31,970 nt of DNA from Pelomyxa schiedti (Eukaryota > Evosea > Pelobiontida > Pelomyxidae), in assembly GCA_020536535.1 (NCBI GenBank), contig JAHLWZ010000995.1, positions 1-31,970 of the forward strand, written 5' to 3'. Position numbers and translations under genes: made by a program. The notes below the pieces were generated by a model. It was not told the origin of the DNA and ran no database searches. It saw only the letters and a program-made list of their open reading frames with translations. Shown one piece after another: positions 22,166 to 31,879 of this stretch. How positions within the stretch are numbered: position 1 is the stretch's first letter; each line of letters starts with the position of its first letter.

Positions 22166-22577
22166 CTAAGCTGAAAACCCTGACACTGTTGTCTGAACCC
22201 TCGGATCAAATTGAGTGGGTAACCCAGGTGCTTGCGGTGTCTGAGAAAGTCTGGTGACAGAGCGATCGGCGCTCACAACGAAGGAAAGGTCCTGCTCATT
22301 CCGGTATACAACAGGGACTTCCTCGACCGACCAGTCCTCCCCCGTTCTGCAACGCCTACAAAGCATCGGGGTGATTTCACGGTCGGCTAAGTCTTCATTA
22401 GAAATCATTGGACTTACCGTCTCATTCTGAATCTCAACAAAACAGATTACTGTCTTGCAACAACTGCACCAAACCTTGGAGGGTTTTGTAGAGAATAAAT
22501 TGGTGTGTGTGTTACCGTGGATTGGTTCTTTGGGTTGTGAGTATTTGTGGAGTTGTTTCCACTACAATCTCCTGTCC
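22166..22577 (-). CDS. Small CxxC protein of unknown function (3' exons)
   Basis: The last exon is probably 22474-22166, and a preceding 62-nt exon at 22577-22516 fits in phase. The readable protein has two Cys pairs, VWCSCCKTVICF and PMLCRRCRTGEDW, about 30 residues apart, suggesting one zinc site, followed by SFVVSADRSVTRLSQTP and a Pro/Thr-rich tail. I do not recognise the family. The 5' end was not found: no convincing start was seen up to 22760. A strong GTAAGT occurs in frame inside the last exon but has no useful acceptor, so it was read through. It lies 100 bp upstream of TRIM-like gene A on the same strand and could be a separate gene or a non-coding leader. Confidence 0.35.
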
Positions 22578-22886
22578 CTGGAAGATGAAAAAAATTCCAA
22601 AAGTAAAACTATTTTTAGTTTGTGTTTGCAGAGATTGGTTTCCTACAATTGGTGGACTTCCACACACACTAGTTTGGGAGTGTTGAGGTGTGGAAATTAT
22701 GTAGCCAGAAGGTTGTGTTGTCTTTGCTGGTTGGGGTTAGGGTATCCTGAATAAAACATCATCAATTTCCGTTATGTGGATCCCATCCCAGAGGAAATTG
22801 CAGGAACTCCAAGGAAACAACCGACCGCAAAACTCCAAAAGAAGAGCTGGAATTCGTTTTAACCTGGTTATTTTATTGAGCCACAT
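22578..22886. other. Region upstream of the LRR-kinase gene
   Basis: No convincing gene is seen here. It should hold the promoter of the plus-strand LRR-kinase gene and any 5' exons of the minus-strand CxxC gene. A short open stretch from the ATG at 22774 could not be joined in phase to the LRR gene with an intron longer than about 25 nt. Confidence 0.4.
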
Positions 22887-25800
22887 ATGTACAAATGGGA
22901 GCGCATCCAGATGGGCGTGGGAGAATCACTGGAGACAATACGTTGTGCACTAGAGCACCCTAAATGTGCCTGTAAACGTCTTGAATTAAGTGGCATGCCC
23001 CAACTCCTCTGACCAACTGACTCTCACTCACAACAAACAAGGCAACAAATTTGGTGACGAGGGTGCAGCGATCATTGCACGAGCACTTTCGTCCAACAAC
23101 TCACTTGTGTCCCTGGATCTTTCCAGTATGTCGTTATCGTGTGCCCACTCATTCCTCCTTTCCTCCCAACTCCTCTGACCAACTGACTCTCACACAAACA
23201 ACCAAGGCAACAAAATTGGTGACGAGGGTGCAACGATCATTGCGCGAGCACTTTCATCCAACAACTCACTTGTGTCCCTGGATCTTTCCAGTATGTCGTT
23301 ACTGTGTGCCCATTCATGCCTCCTTTCCACCCAACTCCTCTTACCAACTGACTCACTCACAAACAACCAAGGCAACAAAATTGGTGACGAAGGTGCAGCC
23401 AGTATTGCACAAGCCTTTTCATCCAACAACTCACTTTTGTCCCTCAATTTGGAGTGTATGTCGTTGGCGCGTCTACTAATCATGCCTCCTTTCCTCCCAA
23501 CTCAGATCAACTGACACACTTACAAACAAACAAGACAACAACATTGGTGATCAGGGTGCAGCAGGATTTGCACATACACTTTCATCCAACAAGTCACTTA
23601 TGTCCCTTGATCTTGGCAGTATGTCGTTGGCGTGTGCCAATCATGCCTCCCAATCGGATAAACTGACATTCACTCAAACAAACAAACAAGACAACAACAT
23701 TGCTGCTGAGGGTGCAACGAACATTGCCCAGGCACTTTCATCCAACAAGTCACTTATGTCCCTAGATCTTTCTCGTATGTCTTTGTAGTGTGCCCACTCA
23801 TTTCTCCTTTCCTCCCAACTCCTTGAACCAACTGACACACACTCACAAAAAAAAAGACAACAAAATTGGTGATCAGGGTGCAGCCAGTATTGCACGGACA
23901 ATTTCATCCAACAGGTCACTTGTGTACCTCGATCTTGGCAGTATGTCGTTGGCACGTTCCAACCCGTTCCTCCTTTCCACCCAGCTCCTTGGACCAACTG
24001 ACTCTCACTCACAAACAAACAAGGCAACAAAATTGGTATTGGGGGTGCAGCCAGTATTGCATGGGCCCTTTCATCCAACAACTCACTTGTGTCCCTCGAT
24101 CTTGGCAGTATGTCGTTGATGTGTCTGCCAATCACACCCCCTTTCCTCCCAACTCCTCTGACCAACTGACAAACAAGACAACAATATTGGTGCTGAGGGT
24201 GCAGCCGGTATTGTACAGGCACTTTCATCGAACAATTCACTTGTATCACTGGATCTTTACAGTATGTGACTAACGTGTACCACCCGTTCCTCCTTTCCTC
24301 TCAACTTCACTCACAAACAAAAAAGGCAACAATATTGGTGATGAGGGTGGGGTGCACATTGGACGGGCACTTTCATCCAACAACTCACTTGTGTCCCTGA
24401 TTCTTTGTGGTACGTGTGCCCACTGGTTCCTCAATTCCTCCCAACTTTTTGGGCCACTGACACTCACAAACAAGTCAACAATATTGGTGATGAAGGTGCA
24501 GCGAGCATTGCACAGGCACTTTCAGCCAACAACTCACTTGTGTCCCTGGATCTTTCCAGTATGTCGTTGGCGTGTGACCCATTCCTCCTTTCTCTGCCAA
24601 CTCCTCTGACCAACTGCCACACTCTCACAAACAACCAAGTGAACAAAATTGGTGATCAGGGTACAGCCGGTATTGCACGGGCCCTTTTATCCAACAATTC
24701 ACTTTTGTACCTTAATCTTACAAGTATGTCGTGGTCACGTTATCATTCATTCCTCCTTTCCTCCCAACTCCTCTGACCAACTGACACTCGCTCACAAACA
24801 ACCAAGGCAACAAAATTGGTGATGAAGGTGCAGCCAGTATTGCACGGGCCCTTTTATCCAACAATTCACTTTTGTACCTCCATCTTAGCAGTATGTCGTG
24901 GTCACGTCATCATTCATTCCTCCTTTCCCCCTCTGACCAACTGACTCTCACTCACAAACAAACAAGGCAACAAAATTGGTATTGGGGGTGCAGCAGGATT
25001 TGCACATACACTTTCATCCAACAAGTCACTTATGTCCCTTGATCTTGGCAGTATGTCGTTGGCGTGTGCCAATCATGCCTCCCAATCGGATAAACTGACA
25101 TTCACTCAAACAAACAAACAAGACAACAACATTGCTGCTGAGGGTGCAACGAACATTGCCCAGGCACTTTCATCCAACAAGTCACTTATGTCCCTAGATC
25201 TTTCTCGTATGTCTTTGTAGTGTGCCCACTCATTTCTCCTTTCCTCCCAACTCCTTGAACCAACTGACACACACTCACAAAAAAAAAGACAACAAAATTG
25301 GTGATCAGGGTGCAGCCAGTATTGCACGGACAATTTCATCCAACAGGTCACTTGTGTACCTCGATCTTGGCAGTATGTCGTTGGCACGTTCCAACCCGTT
25401 CCTCCTTTCCACCCAGCTCCTTGGACCAACTGACTCTCACTCACAAACAAACAAGGCAACAAAATTGGTATTGGGGGTGCAGCCAGTATTGCATGGGCCC
25501 TTTTATCCAACAATTCACTTTTGTACCTCCATCTTAGCAGTATGTCGTGGTCACGTCATCATTCATTCCTCCTTTCCCCCTCTTACCAACTGACACTCGC
25601 TCACAAACAACCAAGGCAACAAAATTGGTGATCAGGGTGCAGTGATCATTGCACAAGCACTTCCATCCAACAACTCACTTTTATCTCTGCGTCTTGTCAG
25701 TATGTCGTCATAAGCCATTCATTTTTCCTTTCCTCCTAACTGACACACACAAGACAACGAAATGGATGAGAAGGGTAAAGCAAGCATTTCATGGACACCA

Positions 25801-28372
25801 TCCAACAAGTCACGTGTACCCGGGTGTTTCTACAGTATGTAAGTTCTCATTTCCTCCTAGTCCAATTGACAGGCAAACAAAGGGACCGAAAAAGAGTCAC
25901 AGTCTACACCACAATTTATGTGGTTTTCCTGGTTAGTGCGTGCTACTTCTCCAATTGCTTCTATCTTGGTCTTGTTACGGGCAGAGTACAGCCATGCCTT
26001 TGTGGGTAAGACACAATACCAAATGATTTACCTTGGAATGGGTTTGCATATCATACGACTGGACAACCCAAGGATGCACAATCCGTTGGTGGATCTCTTT
26101 GCCATTCCCATTGAGATCCCAGACTCATGTTTCTCACCTCAAACACCATTTCTGAGCACTAATTCTCTCGAAGGTTCATATCCCAGTCCGAAGTCCATTG
26201 CCATTGGTGTGTAGTTTACCCCAACTGGGTAAAAAAATAAACAGGAATACCACACAGGCAAAAAATACTCTGAGATTAATTCATGTGACCCTCCTCCTTC
26301 ATCTTTGAGCCTAGTATTATCTGATCTCACCCATAAGTTGGCTTCCATGTTAAGGGACGAATTCCCACAGCAATTGCAGACAGTTCCACAATCCACCCAG
26401 TCATTCCATGATACATTGATACCAGCGGCACTTCCTCCTATTTGTGCAACGAAAGTGATAACATCTGGGCCACTCCTGGTCACAAGAACTACCAACAACC
26501 AAGCTAGCACAAGAAGAAGTAATATTACTGCAGAAGAAGAAGGAGTGTTTTTGGAGTCTGTCAATGAAGTCTCCGTGTTGATCAAAACAATAAAACTGGC
26601 ACTGGTGCAGGTATTTCAAATCTTTTCTCTTTGTTTAATCATGTGTCTTTGCAGGAAAAAGAACTTCAGTTGGTTTGTCTTCATTTATCTTTTTTTTCCA
26701 AAACACGCTCCCCAACGCTACACCTTCTTACCTTCTGCAGTATTATCAAAAGTTCACTTCTTTCATCGATTTCAGCTATATGAGAGCCATTGAGATGGGT
26801 GACATCGACATCCCTTCTGCAAAGGTTTGAAGCCTTTCATTGGTCACTTTTTTCACTCCAACACAAAAAAAAAAGATTCTTGGAGTTGGATGCAACGGAA
26901 CCACGAGCAGTGTGATGCTAAAACCAACAAACGACTGGCATATTCCAAGGAAGATGATTGAGCAAGGTGTGGCATTGAAGATGATGTTCAACTTGGAGTT
27001 TCGGCCAGGCAGTGTTGGAACCACAGAGCATCAGAGGAACCGATTTGACAAAGAGTACTACTCACTCATTCAAAACACGCACTGGGGTGTGGCCAACATA
27101 ATCAGTTTTTTTCGTAGTTACACACAGGTCTCCCCCAACAGAAACATCACCAACGTGTTTGCTGACCACCATTCAAAAAAAGGAAGAGTTGATCCCAAGA
27201 GACAGAAAAATGTGCTTGGTTTCATCAGAGACAGGGACCCCAGTGGATCCAAGTCCCCACAACCACCTAAACTGTGTGTCAATATATGACAGAACGACAT
27301 TCATCACACAGGAACTTGGATCAACCACCCTTGAAAAGACCATGCAACAGTTGATGTTACTAACAGCATCATCATTACCACAGCAGCAGAATCGCACCGT
27401 TCCAGTTGCAACCAAAACTGCAACTGCAACCACTATCCTTCTTCCTCTTGGAATGACTAAAACTTTGGAGAACACCTTCCAGCTGCTTTCAACAGTGGAC
27501 CATCTCAATAACTCATGCGGATTGTTCCACCTGGACATCAAGTCCGACAACATCCTCTTCCTTGAGAGACCCGGCTTCACAGGCCAGTTCACTGTTCTGT
27601 GTGACTTTGGAACCTCAGTGAGCATCAACCCTTCTTCAGTAAGTGGTGTCACACCCGGGATGCTAGTACTGGGTCTCAATGAGGTGCCGGAAGGAAACAT
27701 TCTCAACAGGGCACCAGAAGCACTGAGACCAGTTTCACTGCAACCGAGGTTTTACAAACTCCCCTCCCGTCTTTTTTTTCACACTGACCTTCACACACCC
27801 ACATGCTTGTCAGGTCAAGCACATTCAATGTGTCCAAGACCGACCTGTGGGCTGTTGGGTGTGTTGTGTGGCAGATGTGCTTCGGGACCACGCCGTTTAC
27901 GAGCGAGGAAGCGATCACATCCAAGCCACTTATGATCCCGGCTGGTCTCCTCCGCGATTGCCCGTGCCTGTTCCATCTCCTCAAGCGGGTGTTTGACAGG
28001 AAGCCCGCAACCAGGCCCTCTGCCGGCCTCGCCTCCATCTTCGTCGGTTCGCACCTCTTCCTTACCGATATCAACGACCTCATAACCCGCATCAAATCCA
28101 CTGCCTCCGCTTCCGCTTCCAGTTCCCCATCCGCATCCGCATCCTCATCCATATCCGGCAATGCATCGTCAGGTGTGGAGTCTGTCATTGAACAGAGGTT
28201 GTGTGCTCTTAAATCACTGACGTGTGCTGACATTGACGCAATGATGGAACAGCAGAAGCACCTGGATTGGAAGGAAAGGACGATTCCAGTGAGGTTCTTC
28301 CTGCAGATGGTTTTCCTCAATCAGGCAACCCCTGCCCTCATCCTCCTTGCCCTCAACACCTTTTACCCTTAA
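22887..28372 (+). CDS. LRR-kinase fusion: 18 single-exon leucine-rich repeats plus protein kinase
   Basis: Twenty-six exons join in phase to 1,250 residues: 22887-22989, eighteen LRR exons from 23042 to 25834, then 25883-26208, 26275-26610, 26655-26672, 26741-26824, 26876-27127, 27183-27748 and 27814-28372. The short N-terminus (MYKWERIQMGVGESL) leads into ribonuclease-inhibitor-like repeats (core NKIGDEGAASIARALSSNNS). A linker of about 260 residues follows. Kinase motifs: glycine loop ILGVGCNGTTSSV, lysine in VALKMM, catalytic loop LFHLDIKSDNILF, DFG in LCDFGTS, NRAPEAL, and KTDLWAVGC with the helix-F Asp. All key residues are present, so it should be active. The VALKMMFN, IKSDN and DLWAVG spacing recalls PINK1. 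No signal peptide is seen, so it is probably cytoplasmic. The exact start and some linker exon edges are uncertain. Confidence 0.8.
23554..24069 (+). repeat. Segmental duplication, copy 1 (516 bp)
   Basis: This block covers parts of four LRR units and appears identical, without indels, to 24986-25501, offset by 1,432 bp. Both ends of the identity fall inside exons, so the flanking units are chimeric. Confidence 0.85.
24986..25501 (+). repeat. Segmental duplication, copy 2 (516 bp)
   Basis: Second copy of the block at 23554-24069. The exon containing the left breakpoint begins like the seventh unit (IGIGGAA) and continues like the fourth (GFAHTLSSNKS). At the right end it switches to a twelfth-unit-like sequence (LLSNNSLLYLHLS). 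Confidence 0.85.
28095..28160 (+). repeat. Ser/Ala-coding hexamer microsatellite
   Basis: Imperfect repeats of TCCGCT, TCCGCA and TCATCC within the last exon of the LRR-kinase gene encode a Ser/Ala run just after the kinase domain. It is probably a flexible linker prone to length change. Confidence 0.7.
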
Positions 28373-28571
28373 CTGAGGCAATCCCCGTGAACCACAAGCG
28401 GACTCGTAAGCCAAGACACCGTGCTGGACCGCCGACTCAGACCACCATCGCCCGGCTACGTGTACAACCTTCCCAACAGAAACGGGGCTACGATTACACC
28501 ATAAATTACGCCGCAGGAAAAGAGTTTAGTTTGAATGATGTGGGGTTTGTGTAACTGTACATTGTGTGGTG
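28373..28571. other. Convergent gap between LRR-kinase and TRIM-like gene B
   Basis: The gap holds both 3' ends. A plus-strand open frame continues in another phase to 28554 with codons that look coding-like, so an alternative spliced C-terminus of the kinase gene is possible, but I found no clear junction for it. Confidence 0.4.
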
Positions 28572-31305
28572 TCAAAGGGTGCTGGGTGTGACCAAGCCGT
28601 AAATCTCGAAGCCGTAAATAATGAGCACCCAGACGCCACTTGAGTTGGCACAGGTCATTGCCACAGAAAACATGCTGAAGGAGGATGTTGGAGAGGCCTG
28701 TGGGATGTCCCAGGACCCAACGCAAAACGCTGAATTGAGTGTCTGGTCATTCGTGTGCCTCGTGAGTGTAGTCCACGTTATTCCGTTGTTTGATCCCCTC
28801 AGCTCCCAGCTCCTGAGGAACCCGTCATGTTGCATGTCGTGCTTGATGGAGTACTTTGATGGGCACACTGACAGGCCGCATGGCCTCAGGTCCACCTGCC
28901 ACCACGTGTTGTGTTCCGGAGTTGTGAAGTTGCAGCACACGCCATACTCGTCCCTGCCGAGTGCAATATACGGGGCACCATTGCCGGCACGGGACCATGA
29001 AGCGATGACGAGGCCTGAATCGTGGGGGTTGACATATTTGGGGGTGTGAGTGTCAGGGTGGTGCTTTGGATCGGGAGTGGTTCCCAGCCACCACATGATT
29101 CCTTGTTGGTCCCAGTTGCTGCTGAATGTGAACTCAAGTGGCCCTATTTGGTTTTTTGGATTTGGTTTGTTTTGGTGAAGGTTAGTGATGGTTGCCAGTA
29201 AATGGGCACCGATGTATCTTTCTAATGGGAGGGATGGAAACGCACAGTTTGGCGTTAGGAGCGCTACTGCGGGAGAGTTCCTTCCGTGGACTCCATTTGA
29301 TTGTGCCCTCACACTCACCATGTATGTGGTTCCCTTCATCAGGCCTCCTACTCGGATTCTGGGCTCAGGGCCGCACTCGATTTGTTGACACTGCTGCTGT
29401 TGAAGTGCCTTGGATACAAACACGGTGTATCCTGACACTGTGCATTTTATTAGTTGTGGGCTGTTGCCGGTGGTGGATTTTAGAGGAGGGGGATCCCATG
29501 AGAGACTGAGGGACGCTGATGTTGCTTGGCATATCTTAGGTTGCCCCGGAATCCCAATCGCTTCTTCTGTTGGTTGTGGATGTGACACATTGAGATTGAC
29601 TTGTTTGGTGATGGTGAATATCACACACCAGGAGGGAGGATGACACCCAGTGATGATATAGCTTCACAGTACGCTGTTTTATCAAGCAATGAAAAAGCGT
29701 CACCGCTGTCACATGGTTCGAGGTTGTGTGAATCTGAAAGAACCTTCTCCATAGTCTTTTGGTTTTTGTGTGAGTACAGTTGTGTTGAGTTATTGGATCT
29801 GACCTGAAGAACATCTGAGGAACGTTTGTGAGCACTGACAACAGAAATGTTTGAGGAAGACTGCATTGCAGACAGTGAACTGGAAGAGCTTCCCTCCAGA
29901 GTTTCCGAAATGGCAGAGAAAATTGACTTCTGCCGGTTCAGAGCCTCAACTGAAAACAAGGCACTTAATGGAATGCAGATGTGGGCTATTTCAGACCTGT
30001 TCTTGAACAAATTGTAGCCGAACATGTCTTCAGGAAATCGATTCTGTTTCTCAAGAGTGCTTCCAGTTCTGCTCCGAATTTATCTACATCTGCCTGAAGT
30101 TTTGCGTGTTTCTGAAAAAGTTGAGTTTGAGACAACCAAAGTACATGAAAGGAGGGTGACAACCTGTTCGACAGAGGATATCGCTTGGTTTAACTGTTGA
30201 ACTGCCACATCAACTTTCGTTTTCTGTTCAAGGCATCTCTTGGAAATCATCGGTAACTCTGGCTTACTTAACCCAGTTTGTTCAGACATTTCAATCAATT
30301 TGTGCCCCTATTTTATTGGTTAGGTTGTTTTCTACGGCGTATCATGCTGGAAGAAACCTGGTGGAAACTGACAGCACACACAGAACACAGCAGATCGGTG
30401 CAGTTCACGCAATATAACTTGATTTCCTTCTTGGGGTGCTTTGGGCAGTTGCCTATGTGTTGAGAGAAAATAAGTCAATCGGGAGAAAAGGCGTCAATTA
30501 ATTAGCACTTAAACTTACTGGGTACTTCAGGAGCCGCTTGCTCCAAGGGGAGCTTCACATGAGATGCAGCACTGCGCCTCTTGTGAGCTTCTTCCCAACA
30601 TCTGTCACACAATGAGCCACATGCAGAGCAGTGTGCAGTTGCTTTCTGGTCACAGTCAATGCACGCAACTGACCCTGTTAATGCAGTGAGTGATATAGGT
30701 TATTTCTTTCTTTTTCGTCCACTGGCACAACGAACCTGTTCTTGCCTGTTCCCTCTGCTGCAGTAGCTCAGCGAGTTGAGTGTTTGGCTCCAATTCTTTC
30801 ATGCACTGTGACACTGTCACTGTTGTCACCGCAGAGCACTTTGGGCACTTCACTCCAACGGTTCCACGAACCTAGAGTCCGACACACACAACAAGCAGCA
30901 GAAATGAAATCTAAGCCAACCAACCCACATAAGAGAGGTGACGTAATACACACAGGATCGTAGGACAACAACGTGGTGTGTACAGAGGCACCATCAACGG
31001 AGCCTGTGGCAGTAGCAGTTGGAGTTCTCGATGCGGACGTCGACGTGGCGCCCACGGTGTTGCTGGCCAGGGGCAGCGAGAGGGCACACTGATTTGCGAC
31101 GCAGCTTACGAGGCATTTGCGGCAAATGCTGTCTCCGCACTATGGTATTGTATTGGGTGGGGGTAGCTCCTTTATGAAGATAACGACATACCTGGAGGGA
31201 GACAGGGTGCTGGAACACTCCCAGGCAAAATGGGCAGCACAGGTTTGGTAAAGTGGTCCCTGTTGCAACTGCTGCCGCCACACTTGCGTTCGTAGATGCC
31301 GCCAT
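28572..31305 (-). CDS. TRIM-like protein B: RING-like, two B-boxes, coiled coil, FN3, F5/8C domain
   Basis: Paralogue of the gene at 19255-22066 with the same exon order and nearly the same motifs. It starts at the ATG at 31305 (MAASTNASVAAAVATGTTLP). The RING-like finger reads LCCPFCLGVFQHPV, then CGDSICRKCL, then VKCPKCSAV, again with Asp where most RINGs have His. Tandem B-boxes follow, then a coiled coil (KVDVAVQQLNQAISSVEQ), a Ser-rich segment, FN3 (SLSLSWDPPPL to YMVSVRAQS), and the F5/8C fold (QQGIMWWLGTTPDP, TWWQVDLRPCG, IYGFEIYG). The FN3 and F5/8C region sits in one open exon of about 350 residues, whereas gene A has an intron between them. The insert between the RING halves differs most between A and B. 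It ends 199 bp from the convergent LRR-kinase gene. Confidence 0.87.
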
Positions 31306-31387
31306 CACGGCGGTTCTGGTCTTTTTCCTGGATTCTAGGGGCGGTGGTTGAGAGAATGTGAATTCCTCTGTTGGATACCTCCAAAGT

Positions 31388-31419
31388 AACACAAGTACAC
31401 TTCATGCAGTACTTGTGTT
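31388..31419. repeat. Perfect 11-bp inverted repeat, 10-bp loop
   Basis: AACACAAGTAC at 31388-31398 pairs with GTACTTGTGTT at 31409-31419. It lies about 80 bp upstream of TRIM-like gene B and could be an operator-like site or part of a foldback element with the hairpin that follows. Confidence 0.75.
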
Positions 31420-31469
31420 TGCATATGACTGCATATCTGGATCAGTGGGCAGTGATTTTTTTCCCTATC

Positions 31470-31539
31470 AAAAAGTGTATCATCACCACCCAAAATCACC
31501 ACCCAGGTGGTGATTTTGGGCGGTGATGATGCACTTTTT
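31470..31539. repeat. Long inverted repeat, 34-bp arms, two mismatches, 2-bp spacer
   Basis: The left arm 31470-31503 (starting AAAAAGTGTATCATCACC) is the reverse complement of 31506-31539 with two mismatches. The arms almost touch, so this would fold into a long hairpin in DNA or RNA. A third small hairpin with 7-bp arms (CACCGCC / GGCGGTG) follows at 31555-31571. This fits a miniature foldback element or a structured upstream region; no terminal duplication was identified. Confidence 0.85.
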
Positions 31540-31571
31540 GCAGTCAAATTGGATCACCGCCCCAGGCGGTG

Positions 31572-31879
31572 GTCAAGCACATAAGCCAGTCAGTAATCAC
31601 CGCCCTGGGTTTAACCAAAAGAAAAAAACTTTTTTTTATGTTTGTGCCGAGGTAGATTGGGTTTGGATAGTGACCACCACGCTGTGAGGTGTGACTGGTG
31701 GGATGAGTGCAACAAAGGGTACTTCAACTGGATTGCTACCAACAGGTGCCACAGTGTTGTCCCCTTTAGCTAACAAACAATCAGCAGCACCTGCTTCCTC
31801 TCAACCAAAAAGAAAAATACCCCCTTTGTGGCGAGGTGACTTCGCGTCACTGTAGTTCTAAGTACGGTTCTAATCACTG
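31572..31879. other. Intergenic region before the last partial gene
   Basis: About 310 bp with a GCCCTGGG-type remnant of the upstream repeats, an A/T run near 31620-31638 and otherwise no recognisable gene. It probably holds the promoter of the partial gene at 31880. Confidence 0.4.

Larger units (their letters stand above)
23042..25834 (+). repeat. Tandem array of 18 LRR exon-intron units
   Basis: Seventeen exons are exactly 84 nt and the last is 81 nt; all begin and end in phase 1. Starts: 23042, 23207, 23372, 23535, 23691, 23857, 24024, 24178, 24326, 24475, 24640, 24807, 24967, 25123, 25289, 25456, 25616 and 25754. Introns start GTATGTCG in most cases, contain a CCTCCTTTCCTCC tract and CAACTGAC (a likely branch site), and end in CAAG, AAAG or CCAAG. 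Unit length is about 148-168 nt. The introns are conserved along with the exons, so whole units were copied. Confidence 0.92.

Noticed and set aside
22774-22856. Alternative first exon of the LRR-kinase gene from the ATG at 22774
   Set aside because: Joining it to the LRR frame needs an intron of about 25 nt, shorter than any other seen here. The in-frame ATG at 22887 is simpler.
23042-25834. CRISPR-like look of regular repeats and spacers
   Set aside because: The units are about 150 nt, the repeated part is an 84-nt LRR exon, and both exons and introns are conserved. The host is eukaryotic.
25791-26009. Plus-strand frame with a possible membrane helix that would make an LRR receptor kinase or end the LRR protein
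   Set aside because: Its phase does not match the last LRR exon. The phase-1 junction at 25834/25883 reads into a different frame that stays open to 26208 and continues into the kinase.
26139-26585. Minus-strand frame with a hydrophobic stretch that looks like a membrane helix
   Set aside because: It is antisense to two plus-strand exons that join in phase with the LRR array and the kinase. The hydrophobic run is the complement of a Thr/Asn/Gln/Arg-rich plus-strand segment.
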